Shown here piece after piece: positions 16,530-25,015 of a stretch of DNA of 64,000 nt. Source of the stretch: Nitrobacter sp039808345 (GTDB lineage Bacteria; Pseudomonadota; Alphaproteobacteria; Rhizobiales; Xanthobacteraceae). Position 1 is the first letter of the stretch. Each line of letters begins with the position of its first letter. The notes under the pieces were generated by a model that was not told where the DNA came from, did no database searches, and saw only the letters and a program-made list of their open reading frames with translations. The stretch covers positions 3,534,001-3,598,000 of the forward strand of contig NZ_CP181167.1 of the NCBI RefSeq assembly GCF_047824785.1. The letters are read 5' to 3'. The position numbers and the translations under genes were made by a program.

Positions 16530-16829
16530 ATGGTTTCCGATCCTCAATGGCATCAGCTTGAGCTGGCCGCCGAAATGCTCAAGGCGCTGGCTGACCCGCA
16601 CCGGCTTGGCATCCTCTTGCGATTATCAAAACGCGAACTGAGCGTTGGAGAACTCGCCGAGATCGAACAGGAGAAGGTCACTACCATGTCCGCCCGTTTG
16701 AAGGTCCTGCTGACGGCGCACCTCGTCAAACGGCGACGCAAGGGCCAGAGCGTCCTTTATTCGTTAGCCGACACGCACGTTCTCAACCTCGTGGACAATG
16801 CGATCGAGCACGCTTGTGAAGGCCACTAA
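16530..16829 (+). CDS. ArsR/SmtB-family metal-responsive repressor
   Basis: About 99 residues from the ATG at 16530. A winged-helix domain covers most of it: MLKALADPHRLGILLRL, then LSVGELAEIEQEKVTTMSARLKVL as the recognition helix, and the wing RRRKGQSVLYSL. There is no CVC metal motif; instead the C-terminal helix ends in H, C and H (EHACEGH), pointing to an alpha5-type site for Zn, Ni or Co. A frame extension to 16455 would put the promoter inside the coding sequence, so the shorter start is chosen. The histidine-rich gene follows after 24 bases, so both are probably under this repressor. Confidence 0.85.
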   Translation: MVSDPQWHQLELAAEMLKALADPHRLGILLRLSKRELSVGELAEIEQEKVTTMSARLKVLLTAHLVKRRRKGQSVLYSLADTHVLNLVDNAIEHACEGH

Positions 16830-16853
16830 ACCCCAGCCAGGAAAGGAAAGTAC

Positions 16854-17198
16854 ATGACGACTCATGCTGATCATTCGCACAAGCACGGGCCTTCATGCGG
16901 CCACGTCGGGATCAAACACGGCGATCATGTCGACTACCTGCATGACGGCCATCTGCACCATCAGGCCGGCGACGCCGTTGAGGAGCACGCCATCGACGTC
17001 AGCGCCGAAAATCCCGACCGTTGCACGCCGGAGTTTGGTCATGTGGGCCACGACGCCGGCCATGTTCATGGTCCCGACTGCGGGCATCAGGCCGTTCCTC
17101 ACGGCGATCACGTCGATTACCTCGTGAACGGCCGGCTTCATCATCCTCATGGCGATCATTGCGATGACCACGGATCGATCGAGGTCGTCGCCGGCTAG
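16854..17198 (+). CDS. Small histidine-rich metal-binding protein with internal repeat
   Basis: 114 residues, about a quarter histidine, no signal peptide. It is built of two similar halves: HGPSCGHVGIKHGDHVDYL...GHLHH, and HGPDCGHQAVPHGDHVDYL...GRLHH. Each half has CGH and HGDHVDY, so the unit likely binds one or more divalent metals. AGGAAAGG precedes the ATG. Being downstream of an ArsR repressor and next to NicO/DUF1007, it is probably a cytoplasmic nickel, cobalt or zinc buffer (inference). It is not the known Hpn or SlyD type. Confidence 0.7.
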   Translation: MTTHADHSHKHGPSCGHVGIKHGDHVDYLHDGHLHHQAGDAVEEHAIDVSAENPDRCTPEFGHVGHDAGHVHGPDCGHQAVPHGDHVDYLVNGRLHHPHGDHCDDHGSIEVVAG

Positions 17199-17206
17199 CG
17201 CGTGTT

Positions 17207-17298
17207 CGAGCGAAGTGGACACCGGCTCGCGCGAAGAAAACGCGACAAAACAAAATCATAAAGCCCGCTTCTGATTCCATCAGAAGCGGAAAGGCTCT
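17207..17298 (-). repeat. Dispersed hairpin repeat, copy B (short form, inverted)
   Basis: Reverse orientation of copy A: the tail TTCGAGCGAAGTGGACACCGG comes first and the hairpin CGCTTCTGAT-tcc-ATCAGAAGCG last. It lacks the extra CCTCGGG hairpin. Lies between the histidine-rich gene and the next gene, and may stop transcription. Confidence 0.85.
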
Positions 17299-17413
17299 AG
17301 GGTCGGGCCGCGTTCGGTTTTTTGCCGTCAGGAAACGACTTTCCCGTCATTGCCAAATGATGCCAAAGCCGTATGCTTGGCGGATTGAAGGCTGGCCGGC
17401 ACGGAGTCGAGGC

Positions 17414-17740
17414 ATGAGAATACTGACCGTCGCGTTCGCTCTTGGCTCGGCCCTGGCGCTGTGTTGCTCGGGAGCGTTCATTGCACCCGCCCATGCGAAG
17501 CCCAGGCGGGTCATCATCGTCACGCCTCCAACCCCGCAACCCTACTGGGACTCCTATATCGTTCCGCGATACCAATATCGTCCCGAAGACGATCGAGTGG
17601 ACCCATGCGGCGGACCGGTCGTGCCGGTGATACGATATGGAGCTCAAGAGGCAACGATCCCCTTCTGGCTCGCGAACGATATGGGTCTTGGCCTTGTGCA
17701 TGGCCGGGACTGGCCGTGTCGGGGGCGGCGCTATCGTTAA
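17414..17740 (+). CDS. Small exported protein of unknown function
   Basis: About 108 residues from the ATG at 17414 (GGAG nine bases before). The first ~31 residues form a signal peptide (RILTVAFALGSALALCCSGAF, ending near AHAK). The mature protein is proline- and tyrosine-rich (PPTPQPYWDSYIVPRYQYRP) with three cysteines. No family recognised. It is convergent with the RND outer-membrane gene. Confidence 0.5.
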   Translation: MRILTVAFALGSALALCCSGAFIAPAHAKPRRVIIVTPPTPQPYWDSYIVPRYQYRPEDDRVDPCGGPVVPVIRYGAQEATIPFWLANDMGLGLVHGRDWPCRGRRYR

Positions 17741-17755
17741 ACTCGAAAACGCTGT

Positions 17756-19291
17756 TCAGACCGTAGCGAACCCGAGCCGCCCCGTGAGGACAAGGCCCGC
17801 CTCGTTCACGTCGGGTACGACCTTGATCGCGGCCTGCTTGCGATCGTCTCTGTTCCACCATCCGCCGCCAAGCGCCTGAAACAGCGCAACCGTATTCGCC
17901 AGTTGCGCGGCCTGCGCATCAAGACGCGCGAGAGAAGTCTCCAGATATGCCTCCTGCGCGGCGAGCAGAAGCGGCACGCTGATCTGTCCCTGATCGACCT
18001 GTTTGCGCACCAGGGTGATGCTCTCCGTCGCCGATCGCTCCGCGCCTGTCGCCGCGCTGATCGCGCGCGTGCCCGCCTGAAGGGCCCGCAACACATCCGC
18101 GACGTTCTGAAAAGCCGCGAGAACGACGCTGCGATACTGAGCGAGCGACTGAACGGCTTCCGCCTCCGCCGCACGCTGCCGGTTTTCCAACGTCCCGGCG
18201 TCAAAAATGGTCTGAGCCGCACTGCCGGCAACGATCCCGAGCCACGCGCCCGGAGTAGCCAATTGCGCAAACTGGGCCGATGCGGCGCCGGAACTTGCGG
18301 TCAGGGTAATCTGCGGAAGGCGATTGGCGATCGCCACTCCGATCATCGCATTGTTCGACTGAAAGTTCGCTTCGGCGGCCTGAATATCCGGGCGCTGCCT
18401 TACGAGATCGGCCGGAAGAGTGAGAGGCAGGCGACGGGGCATTCGAAATGACCCGAGATCGAAGGTTTCCTTTGGGTTGTCGCTCGCCAGACGCCCGGTC
18501 AGGAATGACAACAGATGACGCTGTTGCGCGAGCTTCTTTTCGAGATCCGGCAACAGCAGCCGGGTCTGCGCAACCGCGGTCTCCTGCGCCGCGACGTCGG
18601 TCTGGGCGATCTGACCCTGCTCCTGCTGCCGCCGCAGCAGCCTCAAAACCTCGCCCTGCAAACCAAGGACGCGACGGGTCGCCGCGATATGCCCCCGCAG
18701 CCGGCCTTCCTCGATCGCCGCAAGCGCGATGTTGCTGGCCAATGTCAGATAGACTCCCTCGCGCTGGAACGCGCGCATCCTCGCCTGCGAATTCGCGGAT
18801 TCGACCAGACGGCGCGTCCCTCCCCACACATCGGCAAGGTAGGACACGGTGACCTGGCCGGTGTGCAGGCTCAGAAGGTGGGCGTTCGACTCGAGCGGTG
18901 ATTGCAGGTCGACCGGCACCTGCTGGCGCGAGGATTCGAAGTTTCCCATGACGCTGGGAAACAGCGCCCCGCGCTGGGCCAGCGCGTTGGCCTGCGCCAC
19001 CCTGACCGCGGCCTCCGCAACGGCGAGATCCGCATTGTGCGCGATGCCATCCTCCACAAGGCGGTTCAGCGCGGGCGAACGGAGCAGCTCCCACCATTGG
19101 GGAGGAACCTCCGCGGTGCGCACGATCGAATGTCCGGGCACACGATCTCCGGCGCGATCGGACAAGTACTTGGCGGTGTCCGGAGGCGCCGGAGGCTTGA
19201 AGTCAGGTCCCACCGCGCAGCCTGAAAGCACCGGTGATGCGGCAGCCAGGAACGCCACGATGAAACATCGCGTGCAGGACAACGCCAGCAT
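17756..19291 (-). CDS. Outer-membrane efflux lipoprotein of an RND system (NodT/CzcC-like)
   Basis: About 511 residues from the ATG at 19291; a TTG at 19360 would lengthen the leader and is less likely. The N terminus is a lipoprotein signal with the lipobox VLSGC. Two TolC-type repeats follow with the sequence AVGPDFKPP, an internal VAQANALAQRGALFPSV and the family match RQRPDIQAAE. It forms the outer-membrane channel that docks on the RND pump encoded just upstream (92 bases from the ATG chosen). It is the last gene of the operon. Confidence 0.85.
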   Translation of the reverse strand: MLALSCTRCFIVAFLAAASPVLSGCAVGPDFKPPAPPDTAKYLSDRAGDRVPGHSIVRTAEVPPQWWELLRSPALNRLVEDGIAHNADLAVAEAAVRVAQANALAQRGALFPSVMGNFESSRQQVPVDLQSPLESNAHLLSLHTGQVTVSYLADVWGGTRRLVESANSQARMRAFQREGVYLTLASNIALAAIEEGRLRGHIAATRRVLGLQGEVLRLLRRQQEQGQIAQTDVAAQETAVAQTRLLLPDLEKKLAQQRHLLSFLTGRLASDNPKETFDLGSFRMPRRLPLTLPADLVRQRPDIQAAEANFQSNNAMIGVAIANRLPQITLTASSGAASAQFAQLATPGAWLGIVAGSAAQTIFDAGTLENRQRAAEAEAVQSLAQYRSVVLAAFQNVADVLRALQAGTRAISAATGAERSATESITLVRKQVDQGQISVPLLLAAQEAYLETSLARLDAQAAQLANTVALFQALGGGWWNRDDRKQAAIKVVPDVNEAGLVLTGRLGFATV

Positions 19292-19382
19292 CCCAGCCGT
19301 TCCCGATGAAGGAAATCCAGATCCGTTCTGTCGACTTGACCGCACGAAATGCCTCTTCAACCTCGGCTCGCGAACCGACCTT

Positions 19383-22300
19383 CTATTCCGCCGGTTTACA
19401 CGCCGCTTCGGGAACGGCCGCTACCGTCCGTCGGCGAGAAAACAACGCGATGAGAGCCGGCAAAGCGACGAGGATCACCACCGGAGCCACCATCATTCCG
19501 CCGACCACGACGACAGCCAGCGGTTTTTGCACCTGTGATCCGATTCCGGTCGAGACGGCGGCGGGCAGCAGGCCGATTCCCGCAATCACGCACGTCATCA
19601 GGACAGGGCGCATTTGAACCTCTCCGGCTCTTATGATCGCATCGATCCGTTGCATGCCCGACTCCAGGAACTGATTGTATTGCGACAGGATCAGGATCCC
19701 GTTCATCACCGAAATGCCGAACAGCGCGATAAAGCCGATGGCGGCCGAGACGCTGAAAGGAATGCCCGTCGCGAACAGCGCGAAGACACCGCCGATCACC
19801 GCCATCGGAATGACGCTCAACGCCAGCAACGTATCACGTATGGAGGTGAAGTTGATCCATAACAGCAACCCGATGATGCCAAGGCTGAACGGCACGACAA
19901 TCTGCAGACGGCCGATCGCTTCCTGCAGATTGCGGAATTCTCCCACCCATTGCAGCTGGGTGCCGGCAGGCAATTTCACGCCCTGCGCAATTCGCTGTTC
20001 GGCTTCCTTGATGGTGCTTCCCAGATCGCGGTCACGAACACTGAACTTGATCGGCAGGTAACGCTGCTGCTGTTCCCGGTAGATGTATGAGGGACCGGTG
20101 ACGAGCCGGATGCGCGCGACCTCGCTCAACGGAATCTGCGTTATTCCCTTGGCCCCGGATACGCCGATCGTCAGCTTGCTGATCGCCTCCGCGCTCTGGC
20201 GATACTGCGGAGCCAGCCGCACCACGATCGGAAAATGGCGATCACTTCCGTGCTCGTAGAGGTCGCCCGCTGACTCTCCGCCGACGGCCGTCCGGATCGT
20301 CGAATTGATATCGCCCGGCGACAGTCCGTAGCGGGCAGCGCGCTCACGATCGATGCTGATCTGAATCGTCGGCTGGCCCAGCGAGGTGAAGACGCCGAGG
20401 TCCGTCACGCCCGGAACCTTCTCGAGCACCGCCTTGATCTCGTCGGCCGTGTCCGTCAGCTCCTGCAGATCATTGCCGAACACCTTGATGGAGTTCTCGC
20501 CTTTGACGCCCGACACCTGCTCGGCCACATTGTCCTGCAGATACTGCGAGAAATTGAACTCGATGCCCGGAAATTCGTTTCTGAGCCGCGCCTGGATTTC
20601 TTCAGTCAGCTTTTCCTTGTCCACGCCATGGCGCCACTGACTGACCGGCTTCAGCGGAGTGAAAAATTCGACATTGAAAAAGCCGGCGGCGTCCGTTCCG
20701 TCGTCGGGGCGGCCATGCTGCGTCACGACCGTGTCCACCTCGGGAAAGCTGCGGATCAGCCTGCGCATCCGGTTGGCATAGCCATTCCCCTCCTGAAGGG
20801 AGATCGTTGCCGGCATGGTGGCGCGTATCCACAGATTGCCCTCTTCCAGCTTGGGAAGGAACTCCAGCCCCAGAAATCGCATCGCGATTCCCGCCAGGAC
20901 AAACACCGCCAGCGTCACCGCGACCGTGGCCCTTTTATTGGCGACAGCGTTTCGCAGGATCGGACTGTAGAAACCGTGCAGCGTGCGGACCAGCCAGGTT
21001 TCCGTCTCCTGAACATGCTCGGGCAACAGAAGCGCGCTGAGCGCAGGGGTCACGGTAAAAGTCGCCAGCAGCCCCCCCGCGATGGCGTAGGCATAGGTCT
21101 TGGCCATGGGGCCAAAGATGTGCCCCTCGACGCCGCTCATGGTGAAAAGCGGTATGAACCCCGCGATGATGATGCCGGTCGCGAACAGGATCGAGCGGTT
21201 GACGCCCGCGCCCGCGATATAAATGGCGAGAAGCTTTCCGCTCAATCCGGACGCGTTGTCGTCCTCGGGCAACGCCCTCTCGCCGCCATGCCCGAGTTCC
21301 CGGAATATTCGCTCGACCATGATCACGGTGGCGTCGACGATCAAACCGAAATCGATCGCCCCGACCGATAACAGGTTGGCGGATTCGCCGCGCAGAACCA
21401 TGATCCCGATGGCGAAGAACAATGCGAACGGAATCGTCGCGCCCACGATCAACGCGCTGCGAAGATTCCCGAGGAACACCCACTGCAACGCAAAGATCAG
21501 CAGGATGCCGACCGTCATGTTGTGCAGGACAGTATGCGTCGTGGTGTCGATGAGATCCTGACGATCGTAGATTCGTTCGATCCGCACACCGGGAGGCAGA
21601 ATCCCGGATGTATTGATACGCTCGACTTCAGCCTTCACCCGCTCGATGGTCGGACTGCTTTGCTGGCCGCGCCGCATCAGAACGATGCCCTGGACGATAT
21701 CGTCGTCGTTGTCCTGGCCGGCGATACCGAGGCGGGGCTGATGGCCGATGATGACCGTGCCAACGTCCCGGACCAGGACAGGATTGCCGCCAGCCTGCGT
21801 CAACATGGTGTTGTTGATGTCGTCGCTCGAGCGTATCAACCCGACACCGCGCACGACTGCCGACTGCGTGCCGAGATTGACGATGTTTCCGCCGACATTC
21901 AGGTTGCTGCTGCGCAGCGTCTGCAGCAATTGCGTCAGCGTCAGCCTGTGGGCGACAAGCTTGTCGAGATCGACCTGGAGTTCGAATGTCTTGGTCTTGC
22001 CGCCCCAGCCGATGACATCCACGATACCGGGCACCGCGCGAAACCGCCGTTGCAGCAGCCAATCCTGAAGGGTCTTCAGATCGAGCACGCTGAAGCCGGG
22101 CGGGCCGACTAGCCGGTAGCGATAAACCTCGCCGACGGGGCTGACGGGACTGATGGTTGGCTGCGCGCCCTCCGGCAGTCCGGAGAGCTGCGACAGACGG
22201 TTCAGAACCTGCTGGAGCGCCTCATCATAGGTATAGGCATAGGTGAACTGCAGCTTGACGTCCGACAGGCCGTAAAGGGAGATGGTTCTCATCACCCGGA

Positions 22301-22535
22301 GGTTCGGCACACCGGAAAGCTGGGTTTCGATCGGAATCGTGATGTAGCGTTCGATTTCCTCGGCGGAGAGTCCGGCGCTTTGCGTGATCACGTCCACCAT
22401 CGGCGGAACGGGATCAGGGTAGGCCTCGATGTTCAGGGCCCTGAACGCAGCAATCCCGCCGGCCATGGTCATCATGAAGAGGACCAGCACCAGAACGCGC
22501 TGCCGCAATGCAAACGCGACAATCGGATTGATCAT
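19383..22535 (-). CDS. Heavy-metal efflux RND pump, CzcA/CusA family
   Basis: 1050 residues, the usual length. Twelve membrane spans in two sets; the TM4 motif is DFGLIVDATVIMVERIF, the heavy-metal RND (HME) signature with the two acidic residues needed for proton coupling. The Cus-type three-methionine pathway for copper is not evident, so Zn/Co/Ni/Cd is more likely than Cu or Ag. It transports metal from periplasm or cytoplasm through the outer-membrane channel using the proton gradient. Separated from the adaptor gene by 18 bases. Confidence 0.9.
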   Translation of the reverse strand: MINPIVAFALRQRVLVLVLFMMTMAGGIAAFRALNIEAYPDPVPPMVDVITQSAGLSAEEIERYITIPIETQLSGVPNLRVMRTISLYGLSDVKLQFTYAYTYDEALQQVLNRLSQLSGLPEGAQPTISPVSPVGEVYRYRLVGPPGFSVLDLKTLQDWLLQRRFRAVPGIVDVIGWGGKTKTFELQVDLDKLVAHRLTLTQLLQTLRSSNLNVGGNIVNLGTQSAVVRGVGLIRSSDDINNTMLTQAGGNPVLVRDVGTVIIGHQPRLGIAGQDNDDDIVQGIVLMRRGQQSSPTIERVKAEVERINTSGILPPGVRIERIYDRQDLIDTTTHTVLHNMTVGILLIFALQWVFLGNLRSALIVGATIPFALFFAIGIMVLRGESANLLSVGAIDFGLIVDATVIMVERIFRELGHGGERALPEDDNASGLSGKLLAIYIAGAGVNRSILFATGIIIAGFIPLFTMSGVEGHIFGPMAKTYAYAIAGGLLATFTVTPALSALLLPEHVQETETWLVRTLHGFYSPILRNAVANKRATVAVTLAVFVLAGIAMRFLGLEFLPKLEEGNLWIRATMPATISLQEGNGYANRMRRLIRSFPEVDTVVTQHGRPDDGTDAAGFFNVEFFTPLKPVSQWRHGVDKEKLTEEIQARLRNEFPGIEFNFSQYLQDNVAEQVSGVKGENSIKVFGNDLQELTDTADEIKAVLEKVPGVTDLGVFTSLGQPTIQISIDRERAARYGLSPGDINSTIRTAVGGESAGDLYEHGSDRHFPIVVRLAPQYRQSAEAISKLTIGVSGAKGITQIPLSEVARIRLVTGPSYIYREQQQRYLPIKFSVRDRDLGSTIKEAEQRIAQGVKLPAGTQLQWVGEFRNLQEAIGRLQIVVPFSLGIIGLLLWINFTSIRDTLLALSVIPMAVIGGVFALFATGIPFSVSAAIGFIALFGISVMNGILILSQYNQFLESGMQRIDAIIRAGEVQMRPVLMTCVIAGIGLLPAAVSTGIGSQVQKPLAVVVVGGMMVAPVVILVALPALIALFSRRRTVAAVPEAACKPAE

Positions 22536-22553
22536 GGCAAGCTATCGTACCGG

Positions 22554-23810
22554 TCAGGTCTGTTTGGCAACTGTCATCCGGTCGATGAACAGACTGCCGC
22601 GGGTGACGATCTTCTCGCCCGGATGGAGCCCGTCCAGCACCTGGATCAGCCGTCCGTCCGATTGACCCAGCGTGATCTGACGCAATTCCACGCTTTGATC
22701 GTCGCCGACGATCCAGACATGCGCATTGCTTCCTTCATAGATGACCGACTCAAGAGGGATCGCCGGCATTGGCGCTCCCTCGCTGGCGACGATCGTGACG
22801 CTCGCAAACATCTCGGGCTTGAGCAGTCCATCCGCGTTATCGACGCTGGCGCGGACCAGAAGCCGCCGATTGTCGGGGTCGATCCCCGGCGCGACGTAGT
22901 CGATCCGCGTCTCGAACAAACGGTCAGGCTGCGCCATGACCTTGAACGTCAGGCGCTCGCCGATCTTCACCTTGGCGACATCGGTCTCGCGGACATAGGC
23001 CACGATCCAGACCTTCGATGTATCCCCGATCAAGAGCGCCGGATCGCTATCGCCTGCCCCCGCGCTGACATACTGCCCGATCCCGACCTTGCGATGCAGA
23101 ACGGTGCCGGCCAGCGGCGCGTAGACCGGAGCGTCGGGCGTCAGCGCCCCCGTCTTCTCGAACGCATCGATTTCCTCATCGGCTTTCCCGACGAGCCGCA
23201 GCCGGTTGCGCGCGGCCTGGAGTGCAATTTCCGCTGAACGGGAGTCATTCTCCGCGGCGGTGAGATTGGTCTGGGCTTCCTGCCATTCTCTCTGCGACGC
23301 GGCCTTGTCCTTGGCCAGGCTCGACATCCTCCGCTCGACGATCTGCGCGAGGTTGACCTGGGAAACCGCCTTGTTCCGGGTCGTCAGGGCGACCACGAAA
23401 TCCCTCTGGGCATCCAGGGAATCGGCCGCCGCGATCACGAAGAGAAGCTGGCCTTTTTGAACTTCATCACCGGACGCGACCATCAGTTGCGTTACCCGGC
23501 CCGCATAGGGCGCGAAGATGCGGGTCGACAGGTTCTGATCGATCGCGATCTTTCCCTCGGTACGGAACTCGGAGCGGAACGCGTGCTGCTCGACCGGCTG
23601 CACCGTCACGGTGCCCCATTGCGATGACGTCAACCGCAGCTTTCCGTCAGGCTGCTTGATTTCACTGTCCAGTGTCGGATTTCTGGCGGCGCTGCCGCGA
23701 TCGATGTTCAGGACGACAACGGCCGTCCCGACAAGGACCAATGCGGTCGCAAGGCCGATGGCAATCCGCGGGATTTCCCGCACTCGCCGGAGTGACGCAA
23801 GACCACGCAT
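22554..23810 (-). CDS. RND periplasmic adaptor (CzcB-like membrane fusion protein)
   Basis: 418 residues. An N-terminal anchor helix (IAIGLATALVLVGTAVVVLN) is followed by a split lipoyl domain (IFAPYAGRVTQLMVASGDEV and YAPLAGTVLHRKVGIGQYV), a long alpha-hairpin between them, and beta-barrel and membrane-proximal domains (LKPEMFASV, GLHPGEKIVTRG). AAGGGA precedes the ATG at 23810. It links the pump and the outer-membrane channel and heads the operon on the minus strand. Confidence 0.88.
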   Translation of the reverse strand: MRGLASLRRVREIPRIAIGLATALVLVGTAVVVLNIDRGSAARNPTLDSEIKQPDGKLRLTSSQWGTVTVQPVEQHAFRSEFRTEGKIAIDQNLSTRIFAPYAGRVTQLMVASGDEVQKGQLLFVIAAADSLDAQRDFVVALTTRNKAVSQVNLAQIVERRMSSLAKDKAASQREWQEAQTNLTAAENDSRSAEIALQAARNRLRLVGKADEEIDAFEKTGALTPDAPVYAPLAGTVLHRKVGIGQYVSAGAGDSDPALLIGDTSKVWIVAYVRETDVAKVKIGERLTFKVMAQPDRLFETRIDYVAPGIDPDNRRLLVRASVDNADGLLKPEMFASVTIVASEGAPMPAIPLESVIYEGSNAHVWIVGDDQSVELRQITLGQSDGRLIQVLDGLHPGEKIVTRGSLFIDRMTVAKQT

Positions 23811-23990
23811 GATCCCTTATCCATAATGCCTTGCCCCGCCAGTTGTCAGAACAAGCCTTCCCGTCAAAATCAATGATTCAAATGCTGGCCCAAGACCTTA
23901 CCTGTCCGAGCGCCGGTTCCCCGGGGGTTGTTCCCCGGGCGAACGAGGGCTGCTTTATCCAGCGAACGGATACACTATAGAAGCTGCATC

Positions 23991-24030
23991 TTACGGCAGC
24001 CTTACAAACAGCGTTATGACGGCCCCTTAC
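23991..24030. promoter_or_regulatory. TTAC direct repeats, possible binding site for the adjacent response regulator
   Basis: Four repeats (TTAC, TTAC, TTAT, TTAC) start at 23991, 24002, 24014 and 24027, spaced 11-13 bases apart, like the direct repeats bound by OmpR/CzcR-type regulators. They lie between the RND operon and the divergent regulator gene. Just to the left are a palindrome TATCC/GGATA and a G+C hairpin (23919-23939). Confidence 0.4.
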
Positions 24031-24046
24031 ATATAGCTTTCAGCTT

Positions 24047-24146
24047 GAGCCCTTCCGCTTCTGATGTCATCAGAAGCAAGGCTCTATGGTATTGATCTGA
24101 CGCTTTTTATTCACGCGGACCGGCATCCGCTTCGCTCGAAAACGCC
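24047..24146 (+). repeat. Dispersed hairpin repeat, copy C (short form)
   Basis: Head GAGCC, GCTTCTGAT-gtc-ATCAGAAGC and GGCTC, then the tail ending GCTTCGCTCGAAAACGCC. It lies in the 5' leader of the response-regulator gene, so it may affect its expression. Confidence 0.85.
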
Positions 24147-24239
24147 ATGGTTTTTCGCAAGACCGGAAATGCCGCCGGCGCCTGCTTCGCCGGCGGCAAG
24201 CCGGACCCCGAAAAGAGGGGCAAGAGAGTTGTCGCACCT

Positions 24240-24914
24240 ATGAGAGTCTTGATCGTCGAGGACAGCGAAGAGCTGGCCGATCTTCTGGCAAAGGGACTGC
24301 GGGCGGCCGGATACCAGATCGATCTGCTCACCAACCTTGCCGACGCCACCAGCGCCCTGGGAACGACGCGCTATGCGGCACTGATCCTGGATCTCGGCCT
24401 GCCCGATGGCGACGGGCTTTCGATCCTGCGCGAACTGCGGCATCGCAAGGATCCCCTCCCCATTCTCGTCCTCACGGCGCGTGGCGGCGTGGAAGACCGG
24501 GTCAGCGGCCTGCGAAGCGGGGCGGACGACTATCTTGTCAAACCCTTTTCCTTTGACGAGCTGGTGGCGCGGCTCGAAGCGCTGCTCAGACGGCCGGGGC
24601 AATTGCTCGGCAGTTCATTGCGGCTTGCCAACGTGACTTTCGACAGCGAAGGCCGGCAGGCTTTTGTCGACATGAAGCCTCAGAACCTCTCCGCCCGGGA
24701 GATCGCGGTGCTTGAACTGCTTTTGCGCCGCAAGGGCAACGTCGTTTCCAAGAAACTTCTCGAAGATCAGATCTTCGGCCTGACCGGGGATGTCGCCTCG
24801 AACGCCGTCGAGGTTTATGTCCATCGCCTGCGCAAGCAGCTCCTGGACATTGGCGCGAAGGTCAAGATCAGCACCGTTCGCGGCGTCGGCTATATGATGA
24901 TGGAGAGCGATTAG
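24240..24914 (+). CDS. OmpR-family response regulator (metal-responsive, CzcR/CopR-like)
   Basis: 225 residues from the ATG at 24240. The receiver domain has the acidic pair in VEDSEE, the phospho-acceptor in ILDLGLPDGDG and the lysine in DDYLVKPFSF. A C-terminal winged helix (LSAREIAVLELLLRRKGNVVSK, VYVHRLRKQL, STVRGVGYMM) binds DNA. Its place beside the RND operon, with a sensor kinase just downstream, suggests it activates czc-type efflux. An in-frame upstream start at 24147 would run into a repeat and is not used. Confidence 0.9.
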   Translation: MRVLIVEDSEELADLLAKGLRAAGYQIDLLTNLADATSALGTTRYAALILDLGLPDGDGLSILRELRHRKDPLPILVLTARGGVEDRVSGLRSGADDYLVKPFSFDELVARLEALLRRPGQLLGSSLRLANVTFDSEGRQAFVDMKPQNLSAREIAVLELLLRRKGNVVSKKLLEDQIFGLTGDVASNAVEVYVHRLRKQLLDIGAKVKISTVRGVGYMMMESD

Positions 24915-24952
24915 AGTATTTTCGTCTCTGACTGAATCAGAAGCGAAGCTCA
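24914..24952 (+). repeat. Dispersed hairpin repeat, copy D (head only, decayed)
   Basis: Overlaps the response-regulator stop codon. Only the hairpin head remains (GAG, CTGACTGAATCAGAAGC, GCTC), with a mutated stem. Confidence 0.6.
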
Positions 24953-25015
24953 GATTTATAAAGTTGCCAGTATCCCTTTGATTTCGAAGTTCGCATCAAA
25001 GGTTGCCGCAAGGGT

